Of a stretch of DNA of 64,000 bases, positions 22,775 through 33,418 are shown piece after piece. The notes under the pieces are model-generated. The model had not been told where the DNA came from and did no database searches. It worked only from the letters and a program-made list of their open reading frames with translations. Origin of the DNA: Flammula alnicola (lineage: Eukaryota; Basidiomycota; Agaricomycetes; Agaricales; Strophariaceae); NCBI GenBank assembly GCA_015499995.1, contig JADNRV010000249.1, positions 1-64,000 of the forward strand. Direction: 5' to 3'. The position numbers and the translations under genes are program-made. Position 1 is the first letter of the stretch; every line of letters starts with the position of its first letter.

Positions 22775-24848
22775 ATGGCATCGTCATCAAGGTCTAACGA
22801 AGAACGCATGGGCACACCAGGCTATCTTCCTCGGGGGGGAGCATGTGTCAGTTGTCGACGCAGGAAAATGGTCTGTGTTCATTTTAATTATATTCCACTG
22901 CTACTTATAATATTTTATTACATTTCTTAGAGATGCGACGGACAACGCCCTATTTGTAGCCAATGCGACCGCGCTGGACGCGCTGAAGACTGCGAATATA
23001 CCTCAGGCCAAGAACGCTCTACGGTCCAAATCCTAGAAGAAAACATAAGCCGCCTAGAGGCGAGGATCCAAGAGCTACAAAACCCAGAGGTTGCGTCGAC
23101 CTCTGTCACGCTTCATCAACCATACGGTGCGAACCTTCCACCTAACCCCGCATCGACGGCCTCAAACTCGCGTTCTGCAGTCCAGGACCCCCCTCGTCAT
23201 ATAGCCGAGGCATTGCGAGTACCCCTTCCTTTACACACCAACCATCATGCTAACTTTCATTCTCCCTGATAATTAGATTGGTTGAATTTCTTCCATTTGC
23301 TACCGAGTTAGGTTTCTTCCTCAATATTCCTCGTTTTCAAGCTTCTATGTTGCAAGGTTTTCCCCCAGGGCATCCTTCGCGACCTGCTCCTGCGCTAATC
23401 TACAGTGTCTACCTCTGGGCTATACGCCTCTCCAATGATGTCACGGTCAAGACCCATGAAGCGGCCTATCTCTTCCGTGCAACGCAGGACGCAGGCACGG
23501 CCCTCTCTGGTTCGCACCCGAACAAAATATTGCATTCCATACAGGCAGAGGTCCTCCTGGCGACCTATTTCTTTGCCAACGGAAGGTTCTTCGAGGGAAA
23601 GTATCACGTCGCGAACGCGGTATCGACAGCGTTCTCAGCCGGAATGCACAAAATTCGATCGGCCGCCCCTGCGCAAGGACAATCAGGAGGCTCGGCCAAC
23701 AACCGGATGCCGAGACCCCGGGATTCGACGGAGGAGGGGGAGAGGATCCTCGGTGCCTGGACGGTGCTTACTCTGGACAAATGCTGGGCCGTTGCCCTTG
23801 AACACACACCCAATTTCGAATACTCTACTCACGTACTGGCGACCAAGGTCGATACGCCCTGGCCTCTCGAGATGGAAGATTTCGAGCAGGCGCGTATTTT
23901 TCCTTGCACCGTACCTTCCATGCAAGGTGATTGGCATTTACTAACTAACACTTATATTTTCAATGCAGGGTCGCCTCCCACAGCACGCACGCACCTCGAA
24001 CACCATCCAGAATTTCCTCAGCGGAACGTCCACACCTGACTTGGGTCTGTCAACGTGGGCCATCGAAGCTAAAGCGGCCGTCCTCTGGGAACGAATCGCC
24101 GTCTTTGCACGCAAGTGCAGCGGAAGTCCGTTGTTTGCCACTCCCATCTCGTATGCCAGACCGTCTAACCTGCAATCCCACTTCCCCCCTGCAGATAACG
24201 CTCAGCTGACATTGCCCCCACTTGTTCAAGAATTTACGTCGCTCTCCGCATTGCTCGACACCGTCATCGCCACACTGCCCTCTACCGACCCTCATGCGAT
24301 CATGCGCGTCCAGGACCTGGAAAAGGCGCGTAGGCTGGTGGTGGGCTACACTATCCTGAGCTTGGCTACTATTACCTTACACGGACCCTTTGCGTTCTCT
24401 GGACGAAGTGAATCCTCGAGGCGGAAACGAATCAGCTCCGCGCGTGTGGTCCTGGAACTTGTTATCGGTCTCCGAACTCGGGGTAACGGATACGTTAATC
24501 CCATTGTTGGGGTGAGTATTTTTTTCGTACTTGGATTTAATGCGAGGGAAAATAGCTGATGATTTTAAATTGTAGATGGCATGGATCGAAGCTGCCCAGG
24601 TCCTCTTCGACGAGATCACCTCCATCCGAGCTCTGCGTGCTTCGGGCTCATATACCAATGCGGATGATGGAGCGCTTCTAGGGCTTGTCCAGCAAGCAAC
24701 TAGTGCCATGGCCGATTACGGGGTTAATATCCCTTTGACTAGTACGTTTTACATTTTTCTGGAGCATAATTGAAGTTTTATTGATGACGCTCTCGCTCCT
24801 TCAGGTTTCCAAGTTGGCCAGATCCAGGAGACTTATCAAGCCATTTAA
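22775..24848 (+). CDS. Zn2Cys6 transcription factor
   Basis: N-terminal binuclear zinc cluster: Cys24, Cys27, Cys34, Cys41, Cys44, Cys53 (CVSCRRRKMRCDGQRPICSQ...), split by intron 1 between residues 32 and 33. A short coiled coil follows (VQILEENISRLEARIQELQ). The large middle region fits the fungal transcription-factor homology domain (FLPFATELGFFLNIPRF; LGAWTVLTLDKCWAVALEH; DTPWPLEMEDFEQ). Exons: 22775-22870, 22931-23214, 23277-23889 or 23277-23910, 23969-24511, 24576-24741, 24805-24848, about 581-588 residues. Intron 2 keeps frame only with a GC donor (GCGAGT at 23215); the apparent GT four bases further on leads to an immediate stop. Intron 3 can use GC at 23890 or GT at 23911, both in frame. 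It should bind CGG-type DNA sites in the nucleus; targets are unknown. Convergent with thymidylate synthase. Confidence 0.88.
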
Positions 24849-25914
24849 TTTTCTTTTTCCTCATTTTTCTCCTTCTTTCTAATGCTTAGAGTATATCAAA
24901 CCTATTCATTGAAACATAGATCTTCCCTTCCTGCTGTTATCGAATCTTCATTTGTAGCATACTCCGTTCTGTTGTAATGTTTTAATGTATATGTACTCTA
25001 TATGTTTGTATGTACTGTACAATTCAGTTGTCGCTATTATCTACCCCCGGGATTGACATGAGATGCAACGTACCAGACACGTAGAGTCAATCAACGGTTA
25101 TTCATACCCCCAAGGATCTGGAAGTCATCCTACCATACCTCGGAAGTCGACGTGGATATCCAGCAGTGTCAATTCTGGCGCCGGCGTCCCCGCATAATGC
25201 CCTTGAATCTTAAAATGACTCTTTATGTTTTACAATCCGGTGCAAACCGAGTTGGCCCGCCGAGCGCCTCTGGATCTGACCCTGTGCTACCACATGGGCG
25301 TCTCCGTAGTTTGCCGCTGAGGTACGTCACACTAATCACACGGCCCGCAATGCTGCGGACTGGAGCTGATACTTTTGGGACAAGATACCATTATTTGTGT
25401 GCACCGCTTTCGATCGACTGCGAGTTAAGGAGGCATTAACCAATGCCTTTTGAAATTTGACTAGTGACTATGTGCCTGACGAGGTACATGAGTCCTATAT
25501 AGACGCCTGGAGGCCGATGGGGTACCGGAAACACGTTCTCCGGAGCTCTTCAATAGCAACAACAAAGGCGAGGTGAACGTGGTTTCAGCCACCCTTTCGA
25601 AAAATGCAGGTTGTCGGCAAACATATCGACCGACGACATTTAGAGACGAAGGATCTGAAAGGATTAAGATGCTTCGTTGGCAAACGAGATTCAAATATTT
25701 TAACTTCGGGCAGAACGCGGTCTAACGCGGCTCGCAGTTCTTCGATCGTTTCGTGTTGCAGTGCTTGTTATTTATAACGTTACAACAAATATCTTTTCAT
25801 TCGATATAGATAGACCCAATACGCGTACAGTCAAACTAAGTACATACAAATGACAGGAAAAATCAAAGATTTGCGAGGACGGAAATAGCACCGCGGTAGA
25901 TATGTCGAGGTTAA
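24849..25914. other. Convergent intergenic region
   Basis: Between the 3' ends of the transcription factor and thymidylate synthase. A GTATGTACT-rich tract at about 24985-25030 is probably 3' UTR. No gene or repeat is recognised. Confidence 0.5.
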
Positions 25915-26889
25915 TCACACACTCATCTTCATCGCGATGCTCGGGTGCGACGTGTATCCTTCGATCACGACATCTGTGTAGACGAAGTCTTCGACATCCT
26001 CGATGACATCTCTCGCCCATGTCAACTTCGGGAAAGGCTTCGGTTCCCGCTTAAGTTGCTCTTCTAATGCATCCACGTGATCTCGGTATACGTGCGCATC
26101 GCCGAGCTGGATAATTAGTTCGTGCGCGTCGGTGCCGGTTACGCGCGCGATCATATGGGTGAGAAGTGCGTAGGACGCAATGTTGAATGGGATACCGAGG
26201 CCAAGGTCGGCAGAGCGTTGATACATCAAGCAGGAGAGTTTGGGCTTCTGCGTCGGGTTGGAAGCCGGCGGTAGGTGCACGTAAAACTGGCACAACATGT
26301 GGCAAGGTGGGAGAGCCATAAGAGGGATATCTGGAAGAAGATTAGGTGATGCGGAGAAAAAACAATATAGTTAAGTACCTTTAGGATTCCATGCACTGAG
26401 AATGATCCGCCGATCTGTCGGATTTTCCTTGATCTTCTTGATACACTCTCGGAGCTGGTCGACACCTTGGCCCTTGTAATCTGCTTCGCAATCCGTGTAT
26501 TCCGCGCCAAAATGTCGCCACTGGAAGCCGTAAACGGGCCCCAAGTCACCTTCACGCCGATGGCCCAACCCTCTGCTCTCCAAGAACTCCCTGGACCCGT
26601 TCCCATCCCAAATCTTCACGCCTTTCTTCGTCAAGAGTGTAGAATCGGTGCATCCATGGATGAACCACAGAAGTTCCTCGGTAATACCGCGCATAAAAGT
26701 GCGTTTGGTCGTGAGGAGTGGTAGCGTCATATCCGCGAGAGAGAAGCGCAAGTTGGGCGGGGCGAAGATGGCAATGGTTCCGGTGCCTGTTCGGTCTGGA
26801 CGCGCGTCTCCTGTATCAAGGACGCGTCTAATGAGATTGAGATACTGATACTCGTCGTGATCTTGAGTTATCGGGAGTGTGACTGTCAT
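25915..26889 (-). CDS. Thymidylate synthase
   Basis: Converts dUMP to dTMP using methylene-tetrahydrofolate, the only de novo route to thymidylate. Two exons on the minus strand, 26889-26379 and 26330-25915, separated by a 48-base intron, give 308 residues, a normal length. Motifs: the phosphate-binding RTGTGT (Arg33), [43 protein letters not shown] across the intron, the catalytic Cys180 in [30 protein letters not shown] and the C-terminus MKMSV. No lesion is seen. Two ACGCGT boxes upstream suggest G1/S control, as for CDC21 of budding yeast. Divergent from the BTB gene at 27244. Confidence 0.97.
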
Positions 26890-26934
26890 TTTATAGTCCA
26901 GGTATGAGTGAGATGATGAGCGTAGGAGATGAAA

Positions 26935-26947
26935 ACGCGTTGAGTCA
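26935..26947. promoter_or_regulatory. MCB box ACGCGT with adjoining TGAGTCA
   Basis: ACGCGT at 26935-26940, about 46 bases upstream of the thymidylate synthase start, is the MluI cell-cycle box bound by MBF in yeasts. TGAGTCA (26941-26947) follows directly and matches a Gcn4/AP-1-type bZIP site. Confidence 0.6.
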
Positions 26948-26977
26948 CGACCGTCACATCCTCGGCATTAAATTTAG

Positions 26978-26983
26978 ACGCGT
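26978..26983. promoter_or_regulatory. Second MCB box ACGCGT
   Basis: A second ACGCGT in the context GACGCGTC, 38 bases from the first, within 100 bases of the thymidylate synthase start. Paired MCBs are usual in MBF targets. Confidence 0.6.
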
Positions 26984-27243
26984 CGCTATTTTCGGAACAG
27001 ATACATAACGCGATCAGTCACATCACATGCGATCATGGCTATCGAATCAAACTTCAACGTTCAACGTTCAACGTGGACATTTCCTTTCAATTTGCCTTCA
27101 ACGTTCATCAAGCTACTCCAATTTTATCCGGAACTCTACATATTATACTCTCCTGCCAGTCTCATCTTGAATACTCCCTGAAATGTCTGTATCTAGTAGA
27201 AGCCAACATATCGAAGGTAGAGTCGACCAACTCGGATATCCAC

Positions 27244-28403
27244 ATGGCTGACGTCAAGCTGCATTCTTCCCTAGGCATTGACGTTGCTTCTGTGAAGGCT
27301 GAAGACAATTTGACCCCGTCTTCGTATGTAAACCTACCGACAGCACCATTGAAACGCAAGCACCCAGGGGACGAGGTTGGAATTGGCTCTCGCCCCTCAA
27401 AAGTCGGAGAAGTCTATACGAAGCATGAGGAGCACTGGGCACCGGATGGCAATGTCCTTTTTCAGATAGGAAAGGTTCGCTTCAAGGTTTATCGGCATCG
27501 CCTTGCCTCCCAGTCAACATGGTTTCGATATCTCTTTGATCCCGATGCTGGAAAAGTCGCAGGAAATACTTCTACTGATGAAGAGAGGATCGAAAAGGTT
27601 TCAAAGGGCTCAGAATCCATGGATGGGATAATATTATATTATTTGGATGTCCTTGAAGGCCCCAGTGCAGACTCGTTTTCCGAACTCCTGAAAGCAATGG
27701 ATGCAGGCATGTACGTTATTGCGCACGTCTTACGTGGCCCCAACGTCTCACATTAAAATATCTCAGATCCTACGCTCATGATAGGCCAGGCTATAGGGTC
27801 CTCGTGAAGATATTGAAGGAAGCCACATTCTTTCGTGTTCCAGCATGCATCAAATTTGCGGAGCTTTCCATCATGGATATATTCCAGGATAGGTGGGACA
27901 AACTCACAGAGCACCACAGTTTTTACGCTGCTGACGCAGTAGCTGTCGGTCGAACATACAATATCCCCCACATCCTGAGGCGTGCTTTCTACGACCTCGC
28001 GCGCTCCCAGCCCATTTCGTCTCGGGCATCTTCCAAAGGTGGGGATACTGGACACAGTGGAACGACTGTAGAAGGGTATAAGGACTTAAAATCTATCCAC
28101 CCAGAGGATTTTATATGCCTTCTCTCTCTCCAAAAAGAGTTCGTTCTCGTTTGGGACGCCATCGCCGCCTCGACGAAGGATCGGTGCAAAGGATGCAGTG
28201 GACGTCACCATTCGCACGACACCGTCTTCGAAGCAAAAAGGCTGTTTCCCTTGGACCCTATTCTCGGAATTCAGGTCCTGCTTCAGCCAGACCCTCGGTA
28301 CGGAGCCTACTGTAACTGCATGTGTGCTAAGCTGCGAGGGGAGCGAATTAGGTTATGGGATAACATGAAAACGTGGCTTGACCTAGAGGTGGATTCTGAT
28401 TAG
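27244..28403 (+). CDS. BTB/POZ-domain protein, intact
   Basis: Two exons, 27244-27710 and 27767-28403, joined across a 56-base GT-AG intron, give 367 residues. The BTB core is WAPDGNVLFQIGKVRFKVYR with LASQSTWFRYLFDP, followed by GIILYYLDVLEGPSADSFSE, as in copies A and B. The C-terminal half is helical with a Cys/His-rich patch (KDRCKGCSGRHHSH) and ends in the family signature WDNMKTWLDLEVDSD. An in-frame ATG at 27073 exists, but 27244 (MADVKL) is the better start by length and context. It is the only member of the five local BTB genes without a visible lesion. Probably a substrate adaptor or transcription co-factor; the function is unknown. Confidence 0.85.
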
Positions 28404-29651
28404 CGCAATGAGTCTCTAACATCAGCTAGCATAACTTGAAAATTGACTTGGGAGGTTCGTGAGGCTCGTTAATCAACTATTAATTCTACATATTTGGCGC
28501 CTGATTTGACGGTGTCAGACTGCTGGAGGGCATCTGTGAATTGGAAAGTGCGCCATCAAAAGTGCGGCGATCAGTGCGGCGGCAAAGTCCGCCGCACTCT
28601 CGTGACTTGCCTCCAACGTACGCCAAGGCCCTCCGACCTCCACTGAGTCCCTCGCCTATCGTAGGTTGTACTTACGTAGGTAAAACAACAGGGATTTATA
28701 GATAAAATGTCACGTTTATTTTCTGCAGCTCTCCCTTCTCTGAATTAATTATCGATTTTTTGGTAAGTAGGGGTCAACAATAATCAATTAGGATCGCCCA
28801 GGCAGCATTTCTTTGATTCATTCGTCCCCAAAGTGGTACGTAACTTATAGTTCTCTATTAATAATATTACTAAGGAGAAGATAGGTATACTTAATGGACA
28901 TTGTATGGTACTTCTTATCCCTCTGGATATTGATGATCTATGGTGGCCCTTAAAGTAAAAACATTCATGCAATATTCATGACAGAATTCCGAGTCTCTGG
29001 GTGAGCAAAAGTAATTATTTTAATGTAAAAAAAGGTGTTTTCGTGTTAATACTAGGGCGATATGATTTTTAGAAACAGCGGGAACTTCTACAGTGGGCGT
29101 TACCTGGTTTAAGAGATCCAATGAGCACGGCGGGGCAGGCGGCTGACAAGCGCTGCCAAATTTATCACCTGCCGAAGCTTGGCCGAAGCAGCCAGGAGCG
29201 CTTAGGTCATGTTCGGTGGTTGCCGTCGCACACACCGCCGGTCATGTGCGGCGGTGTTTCCAAAATCCAGATTTACTGGACTGCTGGCACTTCAATTAGG
29301 GTGACATCTGGCGCGAAATCTCACCCCACGTGATTAATTTGTCACACCATCTCACGATTTTGACTGAGCTTGAGATCTGAGGCCCAGCTTGAGCACTGTA
29401 ACTCAAAAGTTCTTCATATTCTCTACTCATATAAATGTCGTCAGTCCCCCGAAGTTAACGGTTGGAAGGAGTTGAGCACTCAGTCCCCATGTACTTTGTT
29501 TCTGACGTACCAAGTAGCATCCGCTGAGCAATCCGTCGTCTCTGCCTCAATGTGACTCAGGACGCCTCTCCAAGTACACACAGCTCCCAAACCGAGCAAA
29601 AAATACGAGGAAGACTCAGTCATCGATTTTCGCCTACCAAGTCTCAGCAAA
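28404..29651. other. Intergenic region with two GC-rich hairpins
   Basis: No gene is seen. A perfect 10-bp hairpin (AGTGCGGCGG / CCGCCGCACT, loop of 6) lies at 28573-28598, and a 9-bp hairpin (ACACCGCCG / CGGCGGTGT, loop of 8) at 29232-29257. Both use the same GCGGCGG core, which stands out against AT-rich surroundings. Confidence 0.55.
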
Positions 29652-30613
29652 CATACGTCATCAGAAGCCTTCTTGAGTCCGAATCAAAGTGGTTCCGGGC
29701 GCTTGTTATACAATGAGGCGCCCATGTTCCAGAGGAGCCTTACGAAGATCAAGCAGAACTCGACGACGTTCTGCGACCGCTGAAGTTGTGGACGGAGTCG
29801 ACTTATTTTACTTGGATCTCGCCGATGCTCCAGATGCAAAAGAATTTTCGGCGAATGATAGCATGTGAGCACTGTGATCCTAATGCGTGTACATCTTCTG
29901 GCCATGAACTCACAATCCCATAAAGCGACTATATCTACAATACAGCGGAACTGAAGACTGAATTTCATCGACGATGCGGCATTTTTCTATCGAGTCTCTC
30001 TTTACAAATTGGTTGCGGAGAAGTTCTTGACAGATCTTTTCCCAGATAATTGGACATCCGTGGCGCCCCAACCTTCTGTCCGTCTTGCCGGCCAGGGCGT
30101 GGCAATAGGACGGACGTATGATTTTACTAAAATTCTTCGACGCTCATTCTATGATCTTGCGAGGGCCGAACCTCCCCCTGATGCCGACGACATAAGGCTC
30201 CGATGGCATGCCCAAGATTCTGCCGCGGAAGCGAAACGGGCGGCAGTCACCGAAGGAAACGGAGGCACTCAATCCAAGACTCCTGCGGAACATCCACTGA
30301 GGAAATTAACATTTGGTGATTTCATATGCTTGCTCGCATTACAAAAGCACTTCTTCCTGGCCTGGGATAATGTCGCCAGGGTCATGCAACCCACCTGCAA
30401 CATTGTAGTACTACCAAGTGCACAAAGGCACATCGCTTTAATATCGACCTTCTCAAGTCGAAATTCCCTTTCGATCCCATTTTCGGAATACAAAGGATAC
30501 TCGTCAGCACTGCTTTTCCGTGTGATGATGCAGCAAAAGAAGTCAAGCGGAAATTGCTTTTGGAACGCAAATGTATTTGGGACAATATGAAGAAGTGGCT
30601 TGGTATTCCGTAA
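29652..30613 (+). pseudogene. Broken BTB-family gene
   Basis: Family blocks appear in order but in changing frames: RSLLESESKWFRALV (from about 29661), VDGVDLFYLDLADAPDAKEF (about 29797-29857), then from 30009 AEKFLTDLFPDNW, IGRTYDFTKILRRSFYDLAR and FGDFICLLALQKHFFLAWDN. After about 30400 the frame changes again to LLKSKFPFDPIFGIQRIL and WDNMKKWLGIP, stopping at 30611-30613. The BTB core start is missing and a stop follows the first block. It resembles the intact gene at 27244 more than copies A and B, so it may be a decayed tandem duplicate of it. Confidence 0.75.
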
Positions 30614-31328
30614 GGTCACCGCGATAAAATTCTTTAACTTGGAATTTCCCTCCTTATACGCTTATTACAGATATAATATTTCTTCATGGTCTACCTATTC
30701 ATAGATAAAATGGCTAAAATGATGGGCTGCGATTTTCAACATTCCAATTTAGACCTGCTTGCTCTTTTGCTTCGTCCAAGATCCACTCACTTGAGCCATT
30801 ATTGGGAACGAATCCTGAATCTTCAAATCCTCCGTTGAGGGCTCCTGACCTGGCCGAGGAAAACATGTGGTCATTCAATACCCAACTCTCGATGGTTTCG
30901 AACGTGAACGATGACCACAGTAAAGGTGGGATTGATGTTCGATTTACTAGCTAACATGTTTTGTGGTTTCTTTCCTTTGCTGATTTGAGTATAAGTCACT
31001 AGAGAATCAAGTTATAGCCCTTGTATAAACCAGAAAAGCGCACCGTCGAAACGTACTCCTCAATTAGTCGGCCAAGGTTTTCGTGCAAGATACCCTCCAT
31101 GTTTCTGAACTGCTATGGTCGCTCTCTGCGAGACAATGGACGCAACTTGTTTTGTTGTAAAAATGTTATGAGATCATCTGGAATTGGCGTTGACTTGGGA
31201 GCATAATAGTGGCCTCCTCCTCTCAACTCTCGCCTTTATCGTGCATTTGCCACATTAGCAAAGGCATTGTGGCAGAAAGGAAGCATTCATGCGGCTTTTC
31301 AATCAGGGAATGTTTTTCCGCATCGTTC

Positions 31329-32015
31329 CTAATAACATTGAATAAGAAATACCGGTTTGCGACGAAAGCTCAAGGCAGACCTTAGCGCGCATATAAATTT
31401 GTAGACAACGGATAATGACGGATGCTGCCTTTTGGCTGGTAATATGGTACCGACCAGAACGTTCCTCATTGAGGAGAAACGCCCTAAGTTCTGGCAAGGA
31501 TTTGAGCTTGTATTCATTGGGCTGAGAAACTGTAAATCGTAAACGGCCCAAGAATCAAAATTTCCAACGCACGATGGTTGGCATATTAGCTGTTCATATG
31601 AGGAATTTGTCACGGTTCCCGTGAGGGCTAAACCACACCGCGAATATACCTCGCCATCTTTCAGAATATTCGGTATGAATTCGATGGCATTGAGTATCAG
31701 TGGATACAACAACGGGGTCATGACATCCCTGAGGCTCGCATAATGACCCTGCAGTTGTAGCAATTCGAAAAGGCTGTCAATGATAGAAATCAGCAGCGTG
31801 AGCGCGTTAACGACATGTCCGTCATTGAATTTAGCGTGTCGTCTCTTCAGAGATGTAGCGAAATTTGCCAAACGACAATGCTCTTGAAGCAACGAATGCC
31901 TACCACGAAGAAAGTTAGCTCGCTCGACATATAGGATTAAAAGGAAATGAATCTTGCCTTTGAGTTCTGAAGGCACTTCAAGAAACCTAACATTATTTGA
32001 GATACGAAATCTCAA
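31329..32015 (-). CDS. Hypothetical helical protein fragment, uncertain
   Basis: A 228-codon open frame on the minus strand directly downstream of the NACHT gene. The first 125 residues look like amphipathic helices (VVNALTLLISIIDSLFELLQ; LYPLILNAIEFIPNILKDGE); a GTATAT donor then suggests an intron, so the later part of the frame is probably not coding. It could be a displaced part of the NACHT protein, a neighbouring gene, or chance. Confidence 0.3.
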   Translation of the reverse strand: MRFRISNNVRFLEVPSELKGKIHFLLILYVERANFLRGRHSLLQEHCRLANFATSLKRRHAKFNDGHVVNALTLLISIIDSLFELLQLQGHYASLRDVMTPLLYPLILNAIEFIPNILKDGEVYSRCGLALTGTVTNSSYEQLICQPSCVGNFDSWAVYDLQFLSPMNTSSNPCQNLGRFSSMRNVLVGTILPAKRQHPSLSVVYKFICALRSALSFRRKPVFLIQCY

Positions 32016-32033
32016 TGTTCTATCTGCGGATCG

Positions 32034-32651
32034 TCACAGCCTGCGGCCGTTATCAGGTCGTATATAGCTGTGTTCTTCAACCACCTGTGCGATGTAAGGT
32101 TGTAGAGCAGGGAATTGAGAATTCCAGCTGATAGCGAGAGTCGAGACAAAGAGCCTTTCGTGGTTTCGTGTGTCCGCCGTTCTGAAGAAAAAGAAAGTGG
32201 CGCCAAGAAGTCCTTCCTTCTCTAGCATTTCTGCAAGCGAGCGTCCAATCGCCGACTTTCCTGCACCTGCGGGTCCAAAGATCCACAAAACGTGTGATTT
32301 ACTCGTCGGCCTCCTCGCCCAGCGTGCTAGTTTCTGGAGAATGGCTGCCGGCCTCGTGTTTGGGTAACATCTGGGAGGATCGACGACATCACTGCTGTCA
32401 TGGGAGGCGTCTGGACTCTGGAGCATGAAAGTCCTTAAAGGCATTCCGGATAACTTGAATACAGCCGATAGTTCGAGAAATGTTGATAAGAAAATCCAGG
32501 TAAAAGAACTCCATCTACGTGGGTCTCTGGACATCCCTACGACGGAAGTGAAACATCCTCCTGTAATCATCAGATTGACATTTGGCATGTTGAGAATACC
32601 TTTGCCGTTAGTCTCCATGAATCCTACTGGGGCTCGAGGTTGAACGGACAT
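32034..32651 (-). CDS. Short NACHT P-loop protein (NLR-like), truncated
   Basis: About 205 residues from the ATG at 32651 (MSVQPRAPVGF). The order fits mushroom NLR-like proteins: an N-terminal GGCFTSVVG segment, a linker ASHDSSDVVDPPRCYPNTRP, then the NACHT start with Walker A GPAGAGKSAIGRSLAEMLE and the sensor-like region GLLGATFFFFRTADTRNHER, LVSTLAISW-like sequence and FPALQPYIAQVVEEHS. It stops just after this, before Walker B-distal parts and any repeat domain, where family members usually run for several hundred more residues. It could be a real short form, a pseudogene cut by the stop at 32034, or a gene with an unseen intron. NACHT proteins act as ATP-driven signalling switches in recognition of non-self. 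Confidence 0.65.
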   Translation of the reverse strand: MSVQPRAPVGFMETNGKGILNMPNVNLMITGGCFTSVVGMSRDPRRWSSFTWIFLSTFLELSAVFKLSGMPLRTFMLQSPDASHDSSDVVDPPRCYPNTRPAAILQKLARWARRPTSKSHVLWIFGPAGAGKSAIGRSLAEMLEKEGLLGATFFFFRTADTRNHERLFVSTLAISWNSQFPALQPYIAQVVEEHSYIRPDNGRRL

Positions 32652-32659
32652 TGATATCG

Positions 32660-33418
32660 ATATGAAAGATAATAACCTAAAGTTGAAGAAAAAAACCGTA
32701 ATTGCGAAAGTTGTGTATGAGATTCTCAACCCACGTAATTGTCAAACCCCACGCACATCATCAAGGTATGTTCTCAGGCAACGTTAATCTCTCTTGAGAG
32801 AAACAGATGACAATCTCTGTAAACGCCAGACTAAAGTTTCGCACCTCAGATCTTGAACATTCAACTGCAGTAGAACTTTGTCTTATGACGCAGAATAAGG
32901 AAGGCGAAAAACAAGACTGATATCAGGGTTTTGTACCTCCATGACTGTTGGCGTATGACAGCTCCCCCTGTCAAGAGGTGGACGTCGAACGCGAGCTATA
33001 CGGTTCCGCAAGTTCTTCGGAGGAAGTGCGGAAACAAATCGTTCCCTCAAACGCTCAAAAATAAATTTGCAACCGATTCGCTGTGTAGCTCCACCGGAGT
33101 CTGAGGTTGGAAGATGTGGAAGACGTGGAAGAACCGACCGAGGGGCACAATGCAGTCGAGGATGGTTGGATCAAAAAGTTGTGGTGAAAAGAGCTGCCAC
33201 AAACACATCAAAGATCTAGAACACTGAACACCGTCAAAACTCAACACTGATTCCTAAATTGCAGGTTATGGGGTCATCCTCGGCGACTCGTTGTATCTTC
33301 GCAAGTAAAGGGTTTTACGACGGAGATTCAAATGGAATCCCACAAGAAGAGTGTTTAAGAATTTTGGTTGCGATAGGTAGAGTGGATGCAGGATAACATA
33401 AAGATGGAGGTAAGACAA
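32660..33418. other. Intergenic region
   Basis: No gene or repeat is recognised between the NACHT start and the 3' end of the P1 gene. Confidence 0.5.

Noticed and set aside
22775..24848. A biosynthetic gene cluster around the Zn2Cys6 regulator
   Set aside because: The neighbours are thymidylate synthase, BTB genes and noncoding DNA; no backbone or tailoring enzymes are present.
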